This document shows positions 26,904 through 34,828 of a stretch of 64,000 nt of DNA, one piece after another; position 1 is the first letter of the stretch, and every line of letters starts with the position of its first letter. Source of the stretch: CBDCAS01 sp965214015 (GTDB lineage Bacteria > Pseudomonadota > Gammaproteobacteria > Coxiellales > Coxiellaceae). Location of the stretch: assembly GCA_965214015.1 (NCBI GenBank), contig CBDCAS010000016.1, forward strand, positions 1 to 64,000. The letters are read 5' to 3'. A program made the translations under genes and the position numbers. The notes beneath the pieces are model-generated. The model was not told where the DNA came from and did not search any database. It worked only from the letters and a program-made list of their open reading frames with translations.

Positions 26904-26946
26904 GGAGTCTAGCTCAGTTCGGTAGAGTACTGCCTTTAGGAGGCAG
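26904..26946 (+). pseudogene. 5' fragment of a tRNA gene (apparent UAG anticodon)
   Basis: The sequence folds as the 5' part of a type I tRNA: acceptor strand GGAGTCT (26904-26910), D-arm GCTC...GAGT with the invariant AGTTCGGTAG loop, then an anticodon stem CTGCC/GGCAG enclosing TTTAGGA, which would place TAG at 26937-26939. After position 26946 no variable loop, T-arm (TTCGAATC-like) or complementary acceptor AGACTCC follows, so only about 43 bases survive. It cannot be a working tRNA as it stands and probably marks an integration or deletion junction. Confidence 0.6.
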
Positions 26947-27003
26947 ATGATGGAGCATGGGCTAAGAATTATAAACCAAATGCTTATGGTGTTTTAATTT
27001 CAA

Positions 27004-27393
27004 ATGAAGATATTCTATATGAGTATAAAAAAAGAACTCAACAATTTTCCTGATGGATCAAATAGTGTTTTAGATCTTACATCTGCCCCTCACCCTAAAG
27101 AAGCAGCTTTGGAGCAAGTGCAACAAGAATTAAACGAAATTAAAGACTCTCAAAAGGAAGAGCGTTTTTATTGGATATCTGCAGTTATAGTTGTTTTTGA
27201 TATATTCACCTTTCAAAAGATGTCTACATGGGGAGCTCCTATTTCCATAACAGTTTTAGAGATAATAGTACTTATATGTTTAGCTAGAAAATTTGGCGTA
27301 AAGGACATTTGGACTTTAACTGAAAAATTAATTGGCAAATGGAACGGTGGATCAGCTAAACAAGTTACTTACTGTCCCTGTTCTGTTAACTAG
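27004..27393 (+). CDS. Small membrane protein, plasmid/ICE-like
   Basis: 129 residues (or 124 from the ATG at 27019, which has GAAGAT upstream). A polar, coiled-coil-like stretch (EQVQQELNEIKDSQKEERFYW) is followed by two hydrophobic helices near residues 57-100 and a short basic tail. Proteins of this layout occur on plasmids and integrative elements, with no defined role. It lies 57 bases after the truncated tRNA and runs against its neighbours, so it may be cargo that arrived with an integration at that tRNA. Family not firmly recognised. Confidence 0.6.
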   Translation: MKIFYMSIKKELNNFPDGSNSVLDLTSAPHPKEAALEQVQQELNEIKDSQKEERFYWISAVIVVFDIFTFQKMSTWGAPISITVLEIIVLICLARKFGVKDIWTLTEKLIGKWNGGSAKQVTYCPCSVN

Positions 27394-27411
27394 CGAGTAT
27401 TAAAATACTAT

Positions 27412-28116
27412 TCACTGCAATGGATGAACTGGATCTAGGAAAGTCACTTCTCCTGTTGAGATATCATACATTGCGCCTACTATATTGATTTTTTTGTTTT
27501 TTAGTAAATTAGCGATGATAGGGCTTTTTTGTGGAATTTGTTGCACTATATTCATCACATTTTGTTTTGCTATGGCATCAATAAGTTTTGGATCAGAACA
27601 ACTCTTTGTCTTAAGGCTTGCTTCTGTGCTTTTTACAGCAGGTTGTATTTTTTGCAACAAACCTGTGAGATGCCCTAATTGACTGCCTTGACAAGCAGCA
27701 AGAGCTGCACCACAACGGGTATGGCCAAGAACAACGATAAGCTTAGCTCCAGCTATTTGAGTACCGAATTCCATGCTGCCGAGGATGTCTGAATTAATCA
27801 CATTACCAGCAACTCGAATGGTGAACATATCACCAATACCTTGGTCAAAAATGATCTCAGGAGCACTACGAGAATCCATGCAGCTCAGTATAATGGTCTT
27901 AGGGTGTTGTGCTTCTTTTGTATATGCAATCTCTTTTTTATAATCGTGCGGTTCTAGGTTTCCTGATGTAAAGCGTTTATTGCCTTGTTGCAGCAATTTT
28001 AGAACGTGATGAGTTTCATGCAATGACATTTTTCTCTGCTTCTTATGGTAAGAATACAAGCCACCAATAACAGCAATGATTATAATGAGTAAGGTGATAA
28101 TCAGCAATTTTTTCAT
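27412..28116 (-). CDS. Beta-class carbonic anhydrase with N-terminal membrane anchor
   Basis: Interconverts CO2 and bicarbonate. Zinc ligands are C79, H132 and C135, with the D81-R83 dyad in CMDSRSAPE and the GHTRCGAAL loop. A hydrophobic N-terminus (residues 3-22) acts as signal or anchor, so the enzyme is probably periplasmic, unlike E. coli Can. 234 residues. It may supply or scavenge bicarbonate in a host compartment, which is an inference. It precedes ispB on the minus-strand map by a 14-base gap and may be co-transcribed with it. Confidence 0.93.
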   Translation of the reverse strand: MKKLLIITLLIIIIAVIGGLYSYHKKQRKMSLHETHHVLKLLQQGNKRFTSGNLEPHDYKKEIAYTKEAQHPKTIILSCMDSRSAPEIIFDQGIGDMFTIRVAGNVINSDILGSMEFGTQIAGAKLIVVLGHTRCGAALAACQGSQLGHLTGLLQKIQPAVKSTEASLKTKSCSDPKLIDAIAKQNVMNIVQQIPQKSPIIANLLKNKKINIVGAMYDISTGEVTFLDPVHPLQ

Positions 28117-28130
28117 AAAATTTCCTTATT

Positions 28131-29141
28131 TTAAGAGATTCGGTGGGTGACAAATTGAGTCAACTGTTGCATTGAATCCAATGCGGGTGAATTTGGCATA
28201 ATGTCCAATGCAGCTAGCGCCTTATTTGAAAAAGCATGCGCTTTTTTATAAGTATATTCCATTGCATGAGTTTCATCCAATGCTTTTAAAATGACTGGTA
28301 ATTCATCTCGTCGTCCATGAATAATGGCATTGCGGATCAGTTGCTTTTGTTGGCTCTTGCTGCGTTGCATTGCTATGAGTAATGGTAAAGTGACTTTGCC
28401 TTCTGCTAGATCATCACCGATATTTTTGCCCAGTATTTCAGCATTGGAGAGATAATCGAGTGCATCATCAGCGATTTGGAAAGCCATCCCTAAGTTAAGG
28501 CCATAGGTAGCCATCGCTTTTTGTATGGTGGTTTTTTCTTTAGCAATGATAGCACCAATTTCTGTTGCAGATTCAAATAATTTTGCCGTTTTTTGATAAA
28601 TTACATGGTAATAATTGTTTTCACTAATGTCAGGGTTGTATTGATTCATCAGTTGCTGCACTTCACCTTCGGCAATAGCATTGGTTGTATCTGCTAGACA
28701 CTTCATAACAGCAACATGACTGCGATTGGCAAGCATTTGAAAAGCACGAGAATATAAAAAATCGCCGACTAAAACACTCGGTTGATTACCCCAAACAGTG
28801 TTCGCTGTTTTTTTGCCACGACGTAGTTGGGAGTCATCAATAACATCATCATGCAGTAGAGTTGCTGTATGGACAAATTCGATAATAGCGGCAAGTTCAT
28901 GGTGTTCAAAATGGCTTTTAGGATAGTTGCAAACACGTGCACTGAGTAAGACAAGGAGTGAGCGTAGTCTTTTGCCGCCACTGTCGACAATATGACGTAT
29001 AATATCTTGAATGAGAGGGACTTGGGAGAGTAATTTGGTACAGATTAATGCATCAGTCGCTTTAAGGTCTTCTAGTACCGGTTTGCGGATATCACAGATC
29101 ATCTCGTTAGGTGTTTTTTTAACAGCGCGCATAGCTGCCAT
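28131..29141 (-). CDS. ispB: Octaprenyl diphosphate synthase
   Basis: Trans-polyprenyl synthase making the side chain of ubiquinone. Both aspartate-rich motifs are present: LLHDDVIDD (D98-D102) and the GMAFQIADDALDYL motif near residue 225; GGKRLRSLL near 55 binds IPP. 336 residues from ATG 29141. An in-frame ATG at 29102 would give 323 residues, the E. coli length, and fits a minus-strand TTGACA box at 29168, so the true start may be internal. Divergent from rplU, the usual arrangement. Confidence 0.94.
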   Translation of the reverse strand: MAAMRAVKKTPNEMICDIRKPVLEDLKATDALICTKLLSQVPLIQDIIRHIVDSGGKRLRSLLVLLSARVCNYPKSHFEHHELAAIIEFVHTATLLHDDVIDDSQLRRGKKTANTVWGNQPSVLVGDFLYSRAFQMLANRSHVAVMKCLADTTNAIAEGEVQQLMNQYNPDISENNYYHVIYQKTAKLFESATEIGAIIAKEKTTIQKAMATYGLNLGMAFQIADDALDYLSNAEILGKNIGDDLAEGKVTLPLLIAMQRSKSQQKQLIRNAIIHGRRDELPVILKALDETHAMEYTYKKAHAFSNKALAALDIMPNSPALDSMQQLTQFVTHRIS

Positions 29142-29173
29142 GCTAGGTAGGTGCTAAGAGGGTGTCAAGTGAC

Positions 29174-29202
29174 TTGCGGCTATTAGCAAGATTCCGTAGA
29201 AT
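29174..29202 (+). promoter_or_regulatory. Predicted rplU promoter
   Basis: TTGCGG (29174-29179) and TAGAAT (29197-29202) with a 17-base spacer; the -10 matches five of six bases. The start would be near 29209, leaving a 33-base leader for rplU. Confidence 0.5.
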
Positions 29203-29241
29203 GCACGCTCTTAATAGTAATCTCCCACAAGAGACAGTAAA

Positions 29242-29550
29242 ATGCATGCAATAATTAAAACAGGTGGTAAACAATATCGTGTGGCTAAAAGTCAAGTCTT
29301 AAAAGTTGAGAATATTGACAAGGAGCTTGAGCAATCCTTTGAATTTGACAAGGTTTTGATGATTGTAGATGGCGATCGCGTTGAAGTAGGTAATCCCTTC
29401 ATTTCAGGGGTTACAGTTAAGGCTGAGGTCATTGAAAAGGGTCGTGGGCCTAAACTTGAAATTCTTAAATTTAAGCGTCGCAAACATCATATGAAGCGAC
29501 AGGGCCATCGTCAGGCTTATACCAAAGTGAAGATTACAGAGATTGGTTGA
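29242..29550 (+). CDS. rplU: 50S ribosomal protein L21
   Basis: 102-residue large-subunit protein binding 23S rRNA. HAIIKTGGKQYRVAKSQ at the start, GNPFISGVTVKAEVI near residue 53 and the basic KFKRRKHHMKRQGHRQAYTKVKI near 77 are diagnostic. First gene of rplU-rpmA, with rpmA 17 bases downstream. Length is normal. Confidence 0.97.
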   Translation: MHAIIKTGGKQYRVAKSQVLKVENIDKELEQSFEFDKVLMIVDGDRVEVGNPFISGVTVKAEVIEKGRGPKLEILKFKRRKHHMKRQGHRQAYTKVKITEIG

Positions 29551-29567
29551 TTAAGAGGACATAAATC

Positions 29568-29837
29568 ATGGCACATAAGAAAGCAGGCGGTAGTACACGA
29601 AATGGTCGCGATTCCAATCCAAAATATCTTGGAGTGAAGCGCTATGGTGGTGAACATGTGCTCGCAGGCACTATTATCATTCGTCAAAGAGGAACTCATT
29701 GTCATCCAGGCCCTGGTGTTGGTATAGGTCGAGACCATACTTTATATGCTTTAGTAGAAGGGACTGTTCAGTTTGTTGTTAAAGGTGCTAAAAAGCGTAA
29801 AACAGTGACTGTTGTATCTAGCGAATCCTCTAATTAG
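29568..29837 (+). CDS. rpmA: 50S ribosomal protein L27
   Basis: 89-residue protein at the peptidyl-transferase centre. The start MAHKKAGGSTRNGRDSNPK is the standard L27 N-terminus, whose tail reaches the P-site tRNA; YGGEHVLAGTIIIRQRGTHCHPG follows. A clear terminator (29862-29890) lies directly after the gene. Confidence 0.97.
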   Translation: MAHKKAGGSTRNGRDSNPKYLGVKRYGGEHVLAGTIIIRQRGTHCHPGPGVGIGRDHTLYALVEGTVQFVVKGAKKRKTVTVVSSESSN

Positions 29838-29861
29838 AATTACTAAGATTGTAAGGAAAGG

Positions 29862-29890
29862 AAAAGCCTCGAGAGTTCGGGGCTTTTTTT
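29862..29890 (+). terminator. Rho-independent terminator after rpmA, abutting obgE
   Basis: AAAAGCCTC (29862-29870) pairs with GGGGCTTTT (29879-29887), one G-U pair, 8-base loop, followed by a T-run to 29890. The obgE ATG is only 6 bases downstream at 29896, so the terminator occupies the obgE leader and its Shine-Dalgarno zone. Expression of obgE would depend on read-through or on an internal start. Confidence 0.85.
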
Positions 29891-29895
29891 ATGAG

Positions 29896-30900
29896 ATGAA
29901 ATTTGTTGATGAAGTGACTATTGAAGTGTTAGCAGGCCAAGGAGGAGCGGGCTGCTTAAGCTTTCGTCGTGAAAAATTTATTCCTAGAGGAGGGCCTGAT
30001 GGTGGTGATGGCGGTGACGGCGGAAGCGTCTATCTGATTGCTGATCGACATGTGAATACTTTGGTTGATTTTCGCTACAGTCGGGTTTACAAAGCAGAAA
30101 ATGGCCAAGCGGGCATGGGGCGCTTGCGTCGCGGAAAAAGCGGTGATGATCTGAGGTTACGAGTACCACTGGGCACCGTAGTTTATGATGTCGATACCGA
30201 TGAGAAAGTCGGTGATTTGGTAGCAGTAGATGATATTTTATGTGTCGCTAAAGGTGGGTTTCATGGTTTAGGGAACGCACGTTATAAAAGTAGTACTAAT
30301 AGAGCGCCGCGCCAAACTTCTAAAGGGACTCCAGGGGAGGTGCGTCGATTACGTATGGAATTGAAATTGTTGGCTGATGTGGGTCTTCTCGGTGTTCCGA
30401 ATGTAGGTAAGTCGACATTGATTTATGCTATATCGAATGCTAAACCAAAGATAGCCGATTATCCATTTACCACACTGTATCCGATGTTAGGCGTAGTGCG
30501 TATTGATGAGTTAAGCAGTTTTGTTATTTCAGACATCCCTGGTTTAATTAAAGGAGCCAGTCAAGGAGCGGGTTTAGGCATTCGTTTTTTAAAACATCTA
30601 AGCCGCTGTCGTTTGTTATTACACATGATCGATATTACATCAAAAGAGTCTGTGACCGCATTTCATGCCATTGAAAATGAGCTAAAGCAATTTAGCTACG
30701 AGCTGAGCCAAAAGCCACGTTGGTTAGTTTTTAATAAAATAGATCAGCTCACTGCTGATGAAGTAGAGCAGAGAGTTCAGTATTTTATTGAGACGATTCA
30801 ATGGCAAGGACCTTACTATCAAATCTCAGCATTGACACGCTTAGGTACACAAGCTTTATGTGGTCAGGTGTCAAAGGCGTTGACTACGCTAGTGCTTTAA
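29896..30900 (+). CDS. obgE: Obg family GTPase (CgtA)
   Basis: Essential ribosome-associated GTPase in 50S assembly and stress control. I start at ATG 29896 (MKFVDEVTIEVLAGQGG), the conserved Obg N-terminus; a longer open frame begins inside rpmA but has no homologous content. The glycine-rich Obg fold contains PRGGPDGGDGGDGGSV near residue 33, and the G domain has GVPNVGKSTLI near 167, DIPGLI (G3) near 214 and NKID (G4) near 283. 334 residues. Its 3' end overlaps convergent rpsT by 17 bases. Confidence 0.96.
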   Translation: MKFVDEVTIEVLAGQGGAGCLSFRREKFIPRGGPDGGDGGDGGSVYLIADRHVNTLVDFRYSRVYKAENGQAGMGRLRRGKSGDDLRLRVPLGTVVYDVDTDEKVGDLVAVDDILCVAKGGFHGLGNARYKSSTNRAPRQTSKGTPGEVRRLRMELKLLADVGLLGVPNVGKSTLIYAISNAKPKIADYPFTTLYPMLGVVRIDELSSFVISDIPGLIKGASQGAGLGIRFLKHLSRCRLLLHMIDITSKESVTAFHAIENELKQFSYELSQKPRWLVFNKIDQLTADEVEQRVQYFIETIQWQGPYYQISALTRLGTQALCGQVSKALTTLVL

Positions 30901-31147
30901 CTTTTTTGTTTAAACGACTTTTTAAACGAGCTGCTTTATTACTATGAATCAGCTTACGACCGGAGAGCCGATCAATTCGAGAGATAGCCATTCCCAGAGC
31001 TTCTTTGGCGGCTTCTTTTTTACCAGCACGAGTGAGGCTTAGCACCTTTTTAATGGCAGTATATAAACTCGATTTCTGGCTCATATTGTTTAAACGGTGC
31101 TTTTCGTTCTGTTTTGCACGTTTTAAAGCTTGTCGTGAATGGGCCAA
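30884..31147 (-). CDS. rpsT: 30S ribosomal protein S20
   Basis: 87-residue, lysine- and arginine-rich helical bundle protein that binds 16S rRNA early in assembly. The N-terminus MAHSRQALKRAKQNEKHRLNN and C-terminus IHSNKAARLKSRLNKKVKAL are typical. It is divergent from murJ, the common gammaproteobacterial order, and convergent with obgE with a 17-base overlap. Confidence 0.96.
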   Translation of the reverse strand: MAHSRQALKRAKQNEKHRLNNMSQKSSLYTAIKKVLSLTRAGKKEAAKEALGMAISRIDRLSGRKLIHSNKAARLKSRLNKKVKALA

Positions 31148-31288
31148 TCTGCTCTCCTACTAAAATCTTGCTAAGCTGCGAAATATGCCGTTTTTAATAG
31201 GTCTTGTCAATTATTTATCGTCTATAGCACATGGATAGACTCCAGTGGATCGCTTTTCGCCTGACTCCAGTGATAGTATGGTAAGGTT

Positions 31289-32872
31289 ATGAAGCCAGAT
31301 TGTTCTATCACGCCACATCGTCGATTGTTTAGATCTACTAGTCTTGTCTCTGCTATGACGATGTTATCTCGCCTATTTGGTTTTGTGCGAGATGTGATTT
31401 TAGCCATTATCTTTGGTGCCGGTGGTGCTTTTGATGCCTTTGTTATTGCCTTTAAGCTTCCTAACTTTATGCGCCGTCTCTTTGGTGAAGGTGCCTTTGC
31501 GCAAGCCTTTGTTCCTATTCTTGCTGAATTTCGGGCTCGGGAATCACATGAGAAAACACAAGAGTTTATAAATCGCATTTTCGGTACCTTAGGTTTGGTC
31601 GTCTTTCTGGTGGTGTTATTGGTAGAGTTGATCGCACCATTGGTTATTTTAATTTTTGCCCCTGGTTTTACACAAGATCCTATGCGCTATGATTTAGCTG
31701 TGCATATGATACGTATTACATTTCCCTATCTTTTATTAATTTCTATCGTCTCTTTTGCCGGCTCCATACTGAATACTTATGGCCGTTTTGGGGTGCCTGC
31801 TTTTACCCCAGTTTTACTCAATTTTGTTTTAATTATTGTCGCTTGGTTTTGGGCGCCGCATACAGCAGCACCGATTGTAGTGCTAGCTTGGGGTGTTTTA
31901 ATTGCCGGAGTAACCCAGCTCATACTGCAGTGGCCTTATCTTAAAAAAATAGGTTTATTGCCTTGGCCTCAGTTTAGTTTTAATGACTCCAGCGTTCGAC
32001 GGGTGATGAAGCTTATTGTACCGGCATTGTTTGGTGTATCGATTGCCCAGATCAGCTTATTAGTCGATAATTTTTTTGCTTCGTTTTTGCCAACAGGCAG
32101 CATTTCATGGTTGTATTATTCTGATCGATTAACCTACTTGCCGTTAGGGGTGATTGGTGTGGCTATTGCAACTGTGGTATTACCTAACCTATCACATGAT
32201 CATAGTACCCAATCGACTCAACGTTATTCAGCCACTGTAGATTGGGCATTACGTATTGTAGTTGTGATCGGTGTTCCTGCAGCAGTGGGTTTATTCGCTT
32301 TGGCAGGTCCTTTGTTATCCACGTTAATTCAACATGGTCAATTTGGTACATTTGATGTGACTATGACGCGTCAAAGTTTGATGGCCTATGCCATTGGTTT
32401 ACCAGGCTTCATGTTGATTAAAGTCTTGGCCTCTGCTTTCTATTCTCAACAAAATATCCGAACACCTGTAAAAATAGCAGCAGTGGCTATGGGTTTAAAT
32501 TTAATTTTAAATGCAGCATTAGTGTATCCGTTCAAACATGCTGGATTAGCTTTATCAACATCGATTGCCGCTTTGTTTAATGCTGGTTTTTTATTATTTG
32601 TATTATTGAGAAATAATGTATATCGTCCGCACACTCATTGGTTGCTTTTTTTAGTGCGAGTAGGAATTGCTGTGGTATTAATGGCTGCCTTTATTCTATG
32701 GTATGCCGGCTCTTTCAAAGCTTGGATGTACTGGTCTGTTTCTAAGCGGATCGTGCATCTCTGTGTAGTGATATTGATAAGTGTAATGCTCTATTTTGTG
32801 AGCCTGTGGTTGATGGGATTACGGATTCGACATTTTAAGGTGATGAATGAAACTGATTCGCGGACTGCATAA
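31289..32872 (+). CDS. murJ: Lipid II flippase MurJ
   Basis: Moves lipid II across the inner membrane for peptidoglycan synthesis. The 527 residues form about 14 TM helices. Near the N-terminus RLFGFVRDVILAIIFGAGGAFDAFVIAFKLPNFMRRLFGEGAFAQAFVP-type sequence carries the conserved arginines of the cavity; the FYSQQNIRTPVK segment near residue 385 is also typical. The ribF ATG lies 26 bases before this stop, a coupled arrangement. Confidence 0.96.
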   Translation: MKPDCSITPHRRLFRSTSLVSAMTMLSRLFGFVRDVILAIIFGAGGAFDAFVIAFKLPNFMRRLFGEGAFAQAFVPILAEFRARESHEKTQEFINRIFGTLGLVVFLVVLLVELIAPLVILIFAPGFTQDPMRYDLAVHMIRITFPYLLLISIVSFAGSILNTYGRFGVPAFTPVLLNFVLIIVAWFWAPHTAAPIVVLAWGVLIAGVTQLILQWPYLKKIGLLPWPQFSFNDSSVRRVMKLIVPALFGVSIAQISLLVDNFFASFLPTGSISWLYYSDRLTYLPLGVIGVAIATVVLPNLSHDHSTQSTQRYSATVDWALRIVVVIGVPAAVGLFALAGPLLSTLIQHGQFGTFDVTMTRQSLMAYAIGLPGFMLIKVLASAFYSQQNIRTPVKIAAVAMGLNLILNAALVYPFKHAGLALSTSIAALFNAGFLLFVLLRNNVYRPHTHWLLFLVRVGIAVVLMAAFILWYAGSFKAWMYWSVSKRIVHLCVVILISVMLYFVSLWLMGLRIRHFKVMNETDSRTA

Positions 32873-33776
32873 TCTTCCTAAGCATTGGTCTTGTGCTGTG
32901 GTGACAATTGGTAATTTTGATGGGATTCATAAGGGCCATCAAGTGCTCATTAATCGATGTATTGAGTTAGCGAAACAGCGTCAAGCAGCTTCAGTTTTGA
33001 TGACGTTTGAACCCTATCCACATGCTTACTTGTCTCAAAATGATCAGTTTTCACGGTTGATGAGTCTACGTGATAAATATTTAATGTTGCAGACTCTAGG
33101 GATTGATTATTTGTTAGTATTACCCTTCAATAAGGCATTGGCTCAACTGTCTGCGGCTGATTTTGTGTCTACTATTTTAGTGAAATCTTTAAAAATAAAC
33201 GCTGTGGTTGTGGGGGATGACTTTCGTTTTGGTGCAAAACGAGGCGGTGATTTTACTTATTTACAATCATTGGCCTCTCGTTATCATTACGAAGCAGTAC
33301 AAGTATTGACGCAGAGCTATGATCATAAACGTATAAGCAGCTCACGTCTGCGCGATGCTTTAGCCCGGGGTGATTTGGAATTAGCTGAGATTTTATTAGG
33401 GCGACCCTACTGTCTGTCAGGGCAGGTCGTCACTGGTGATCACCGTGGACGTAGGTGGGGTTTTCCAACAGCTAATATTCATGTGAGTCAGAAAAAGTTA
33501 CCTCTATCAGGCATATTTGCGGTTAAGGTAGCCGGTTTATCAAAAGCCAAATTATTTGGAGTTGCCAGTGTTGGACATCGTCCTATGTATCCAACTCAAA
33601 GAGATTTATTAGAAGTATTTTTGTTAGATTTTGACAAGGATGTGTATAAGCAACATGCGACGGTAACGTTTTTAAAGCGATTACGTGGTGAGATTTGTTT
33701 TTCGTCAACAGATGAATTGATTATGCAAATTAAACAGGATGTGGAACAATCCCGACACTTTTTTGGTTTGTTATAA
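32847..33776 (+). CDS. ribF: Bifunctional riboflavin kinase / FAD synthetase
   Basis: Makes FMN from riboflavin and FAD from FMN. The N-terminal FMN adenylyltransferase half has VTIGNFDGIHKGHQ near residue 20 and DDFRFGAKRGGDF near 128. The C-terminal riboflavin kinase half has GDHRGRRWGFPTANI near 200 and the LLEVFLLDFDKDVY strand near 255. 309 residues. In most gammaproteobacteria ileS and lspA follow; here a terminator ends the unit instead. Confidence 0.95.
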   Translation: MKLIRGLHNLPKHWSCAVVTIGNFDGIHKGHQVLINRCIELAKQRQAASVLMTFEPYPHAYLSQNDQFSRLMSLRDKYLMLQTLGIDYLLVLPFNKALAQLSAADFVSTILVKSLKINAVVVGDDFRFGAKRGGDFTYLQSLASRYHYEAVQVLTQSYDHKRISSSRLRDALARGDLELAEILLGRPYCLSGQVVTGDHRGRRWGFPTANIHVSQKKLPLSGIFAVKVAGLSKAKLFGVASVGHRPMYPTQRDLLEVFLLDFDKDVYKQHATVTFLKRLRGEICFSSTDELIMQIKQDVEQSRHFFGLL

Positions 33777-33784
33777 ATGAGTGT

Positions 33785-33818
33785 AAAAAAGCTCTGCCAA
33801 ACGGAGCTTTTTTATTTT
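33785..33818. terminator. Bidirectional rho-independent terminator after ribF
   Basis: AAAAAAGCTCTG (33785-33796) pairs with CGGAGCTTTTTT (33802-33813), one G-U pair, 5-base loop. The A-run on the left and T-run on the right let it act on both strands. It ends murJ-ribF and overlaps the stop of the convergent small gene at 33812. Confidence 0.88.
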
Positions 33819-34030
33819 TCAATAAAAAATTCAGTGGTTGAATTAAGAGAAAGACGATGTTTTTGCTGATTCAGCCTGTTGTTTGGTAGGTTAGAGGTAT
33901 TATGAACAGGCGTCATTAATTGTGCTGAGTACCGAGGTGATACTGGGCGTGCTGTCATCGGTTTTTGACGCATCCAAACAAATAAAATAATAGCGATAAT
34001 GATAAATATCCAAAATACACACTTTTTCAT
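33812..34030 (-). CDS. Small single-pass membrane protein, unknown
   Basis: 72 residues: an N-terminal TM helix (KKCVFWIFIIIAIILFVWM) and a polar, proline- and asparagine-rich tail. A strong Shine-Dalgarno (AAGGGAG, 7 bases before ATG) and a shared terminator support it as a real gene. No family recognised. It could be an inner-membrane protein with a periplasmic tail. The gene opposite (34125) starts 94 bases away in the other direction. Confidence 0.6.
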   Translation of the reverse strand: MKKCVFWIFIIIAIILFVWMRQKPMTARPVSPRYSAQLMTPVHNTSNLPNNRLNQQKHRLSLNSTTEFFIEK

Positions 34031-34124
34031 AATTGACTCCCTTAATTGGTTACATTGTGCCGTCCATATTTTTGTAGCTTCTTGTAGTATACTTTAAAAA
34101 TCTATAAATAAGGAGGTTGTTTGA

Positions 34125-34799
34125 GTGAGAATGTGGCTTCAAGTAGTGCTTGTGGTCGTTACGATAGGAGGGCTGACTCATTGTAGTTCCACTCAGGTCA
34201 GTGGTAATGGCAAATTAATAACACAAACACGTGCTCTCTCTGATGTTAAATTGATTAATATTCGTGGTGCCTACAAAATTAAAATAACTCAAGGCAATTA
34301 CCCCTCATTAAAAATTACCACTGACTCTAATATTGTTCCTCTAGTAGTGACTCAGATCAATAATCATCAATTATCGATTCACAATAAAAAAGAGACACAG
34401 TTTAATTTAAAACGACCTGTTTTTATTGCATTGGTTGTAAAAAATTTAAAATATATTACTAGCTCAGGTGCCAATGAATTGATACTGACTCAATTAAGAA
34501 ATCCGTATTTGCAGCTTGATGCCAATGGGTCTTTGCAAGCACGGCTTTTAGGTCAAGTAGACACGCTAAATTTACGGGTTGTAGGTTCAGGTCAGATCGA
34601 TGCGTCAAAATTAAAGGTCCAAGAGGCTACCATTCATTTAATTGGTGAAGGTCAAGTGATCATCAATGCAACTCACCAATTAAAGGCTAAAATCGTAGGC
34701 AGTGGTGATATTATTTATTTAAGTAAACCAAAGAAAATGAGCCAATTGATTACTGGCAGTGGTACCTTAGGTAAAAAGCGCAGATCAAAAGAGGGTTGA
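34125..34799 (+). CDS. GIN-domain (DUF2807) putative lipoprotein
   Basis: 224 residues starting at GTG 34125, preceded by a perfect AGGAGG with 8-base spacing; the ATG two codons later is too far from it. A signal peptide ending in GGLTHC suggests lipidation. The rest is a beta-helix built of repeated short strands with the GSG/GEG turns (GSGQID, GEGQVI, GSGDII, GSGTLG) of the head-GIN domain. Such proteins are envelope-located, with adhesin or scaffold roles proposed but unproven. It overlaps the downstream permease region. Confidence 0.8.
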   Translation: MRMWLQVVLVVVTIGGLTHCSSTQVSGNGKLITQTRALSDVKLINIRGAYKIKITQGNYPSLKITTDSNIVPLVVTQINNHQLSIHNKKETQFNLKRPVFIALVVKNLKYITSSGANELILTQLRNPYLQLDANGSLQARLLGQVDTLNLRVVGSGQIDASKLKVQEATIHLIGEGQVIINATHQLKAKIVGSGDIIYLSKPKKMSQLITGSGTLGKKRRSKEG

Positions 34800-34828
34800 A
34801 TTTTGTATCTTTAGTGGTTGTAATAACT

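Noticed and set aside
26904..26990. Complete tRNA gene
   Set aside because: No T-arm and no matching 3' acceptor strand follow the anticodon arm, so only a 5' fragment is supported.
29812..29895. Longer obgE start inside rpmA
   Set aside because: The added 28 residues overlap rpmA and translate the terminator; the conserved Obg N-terminus begins at 29896.
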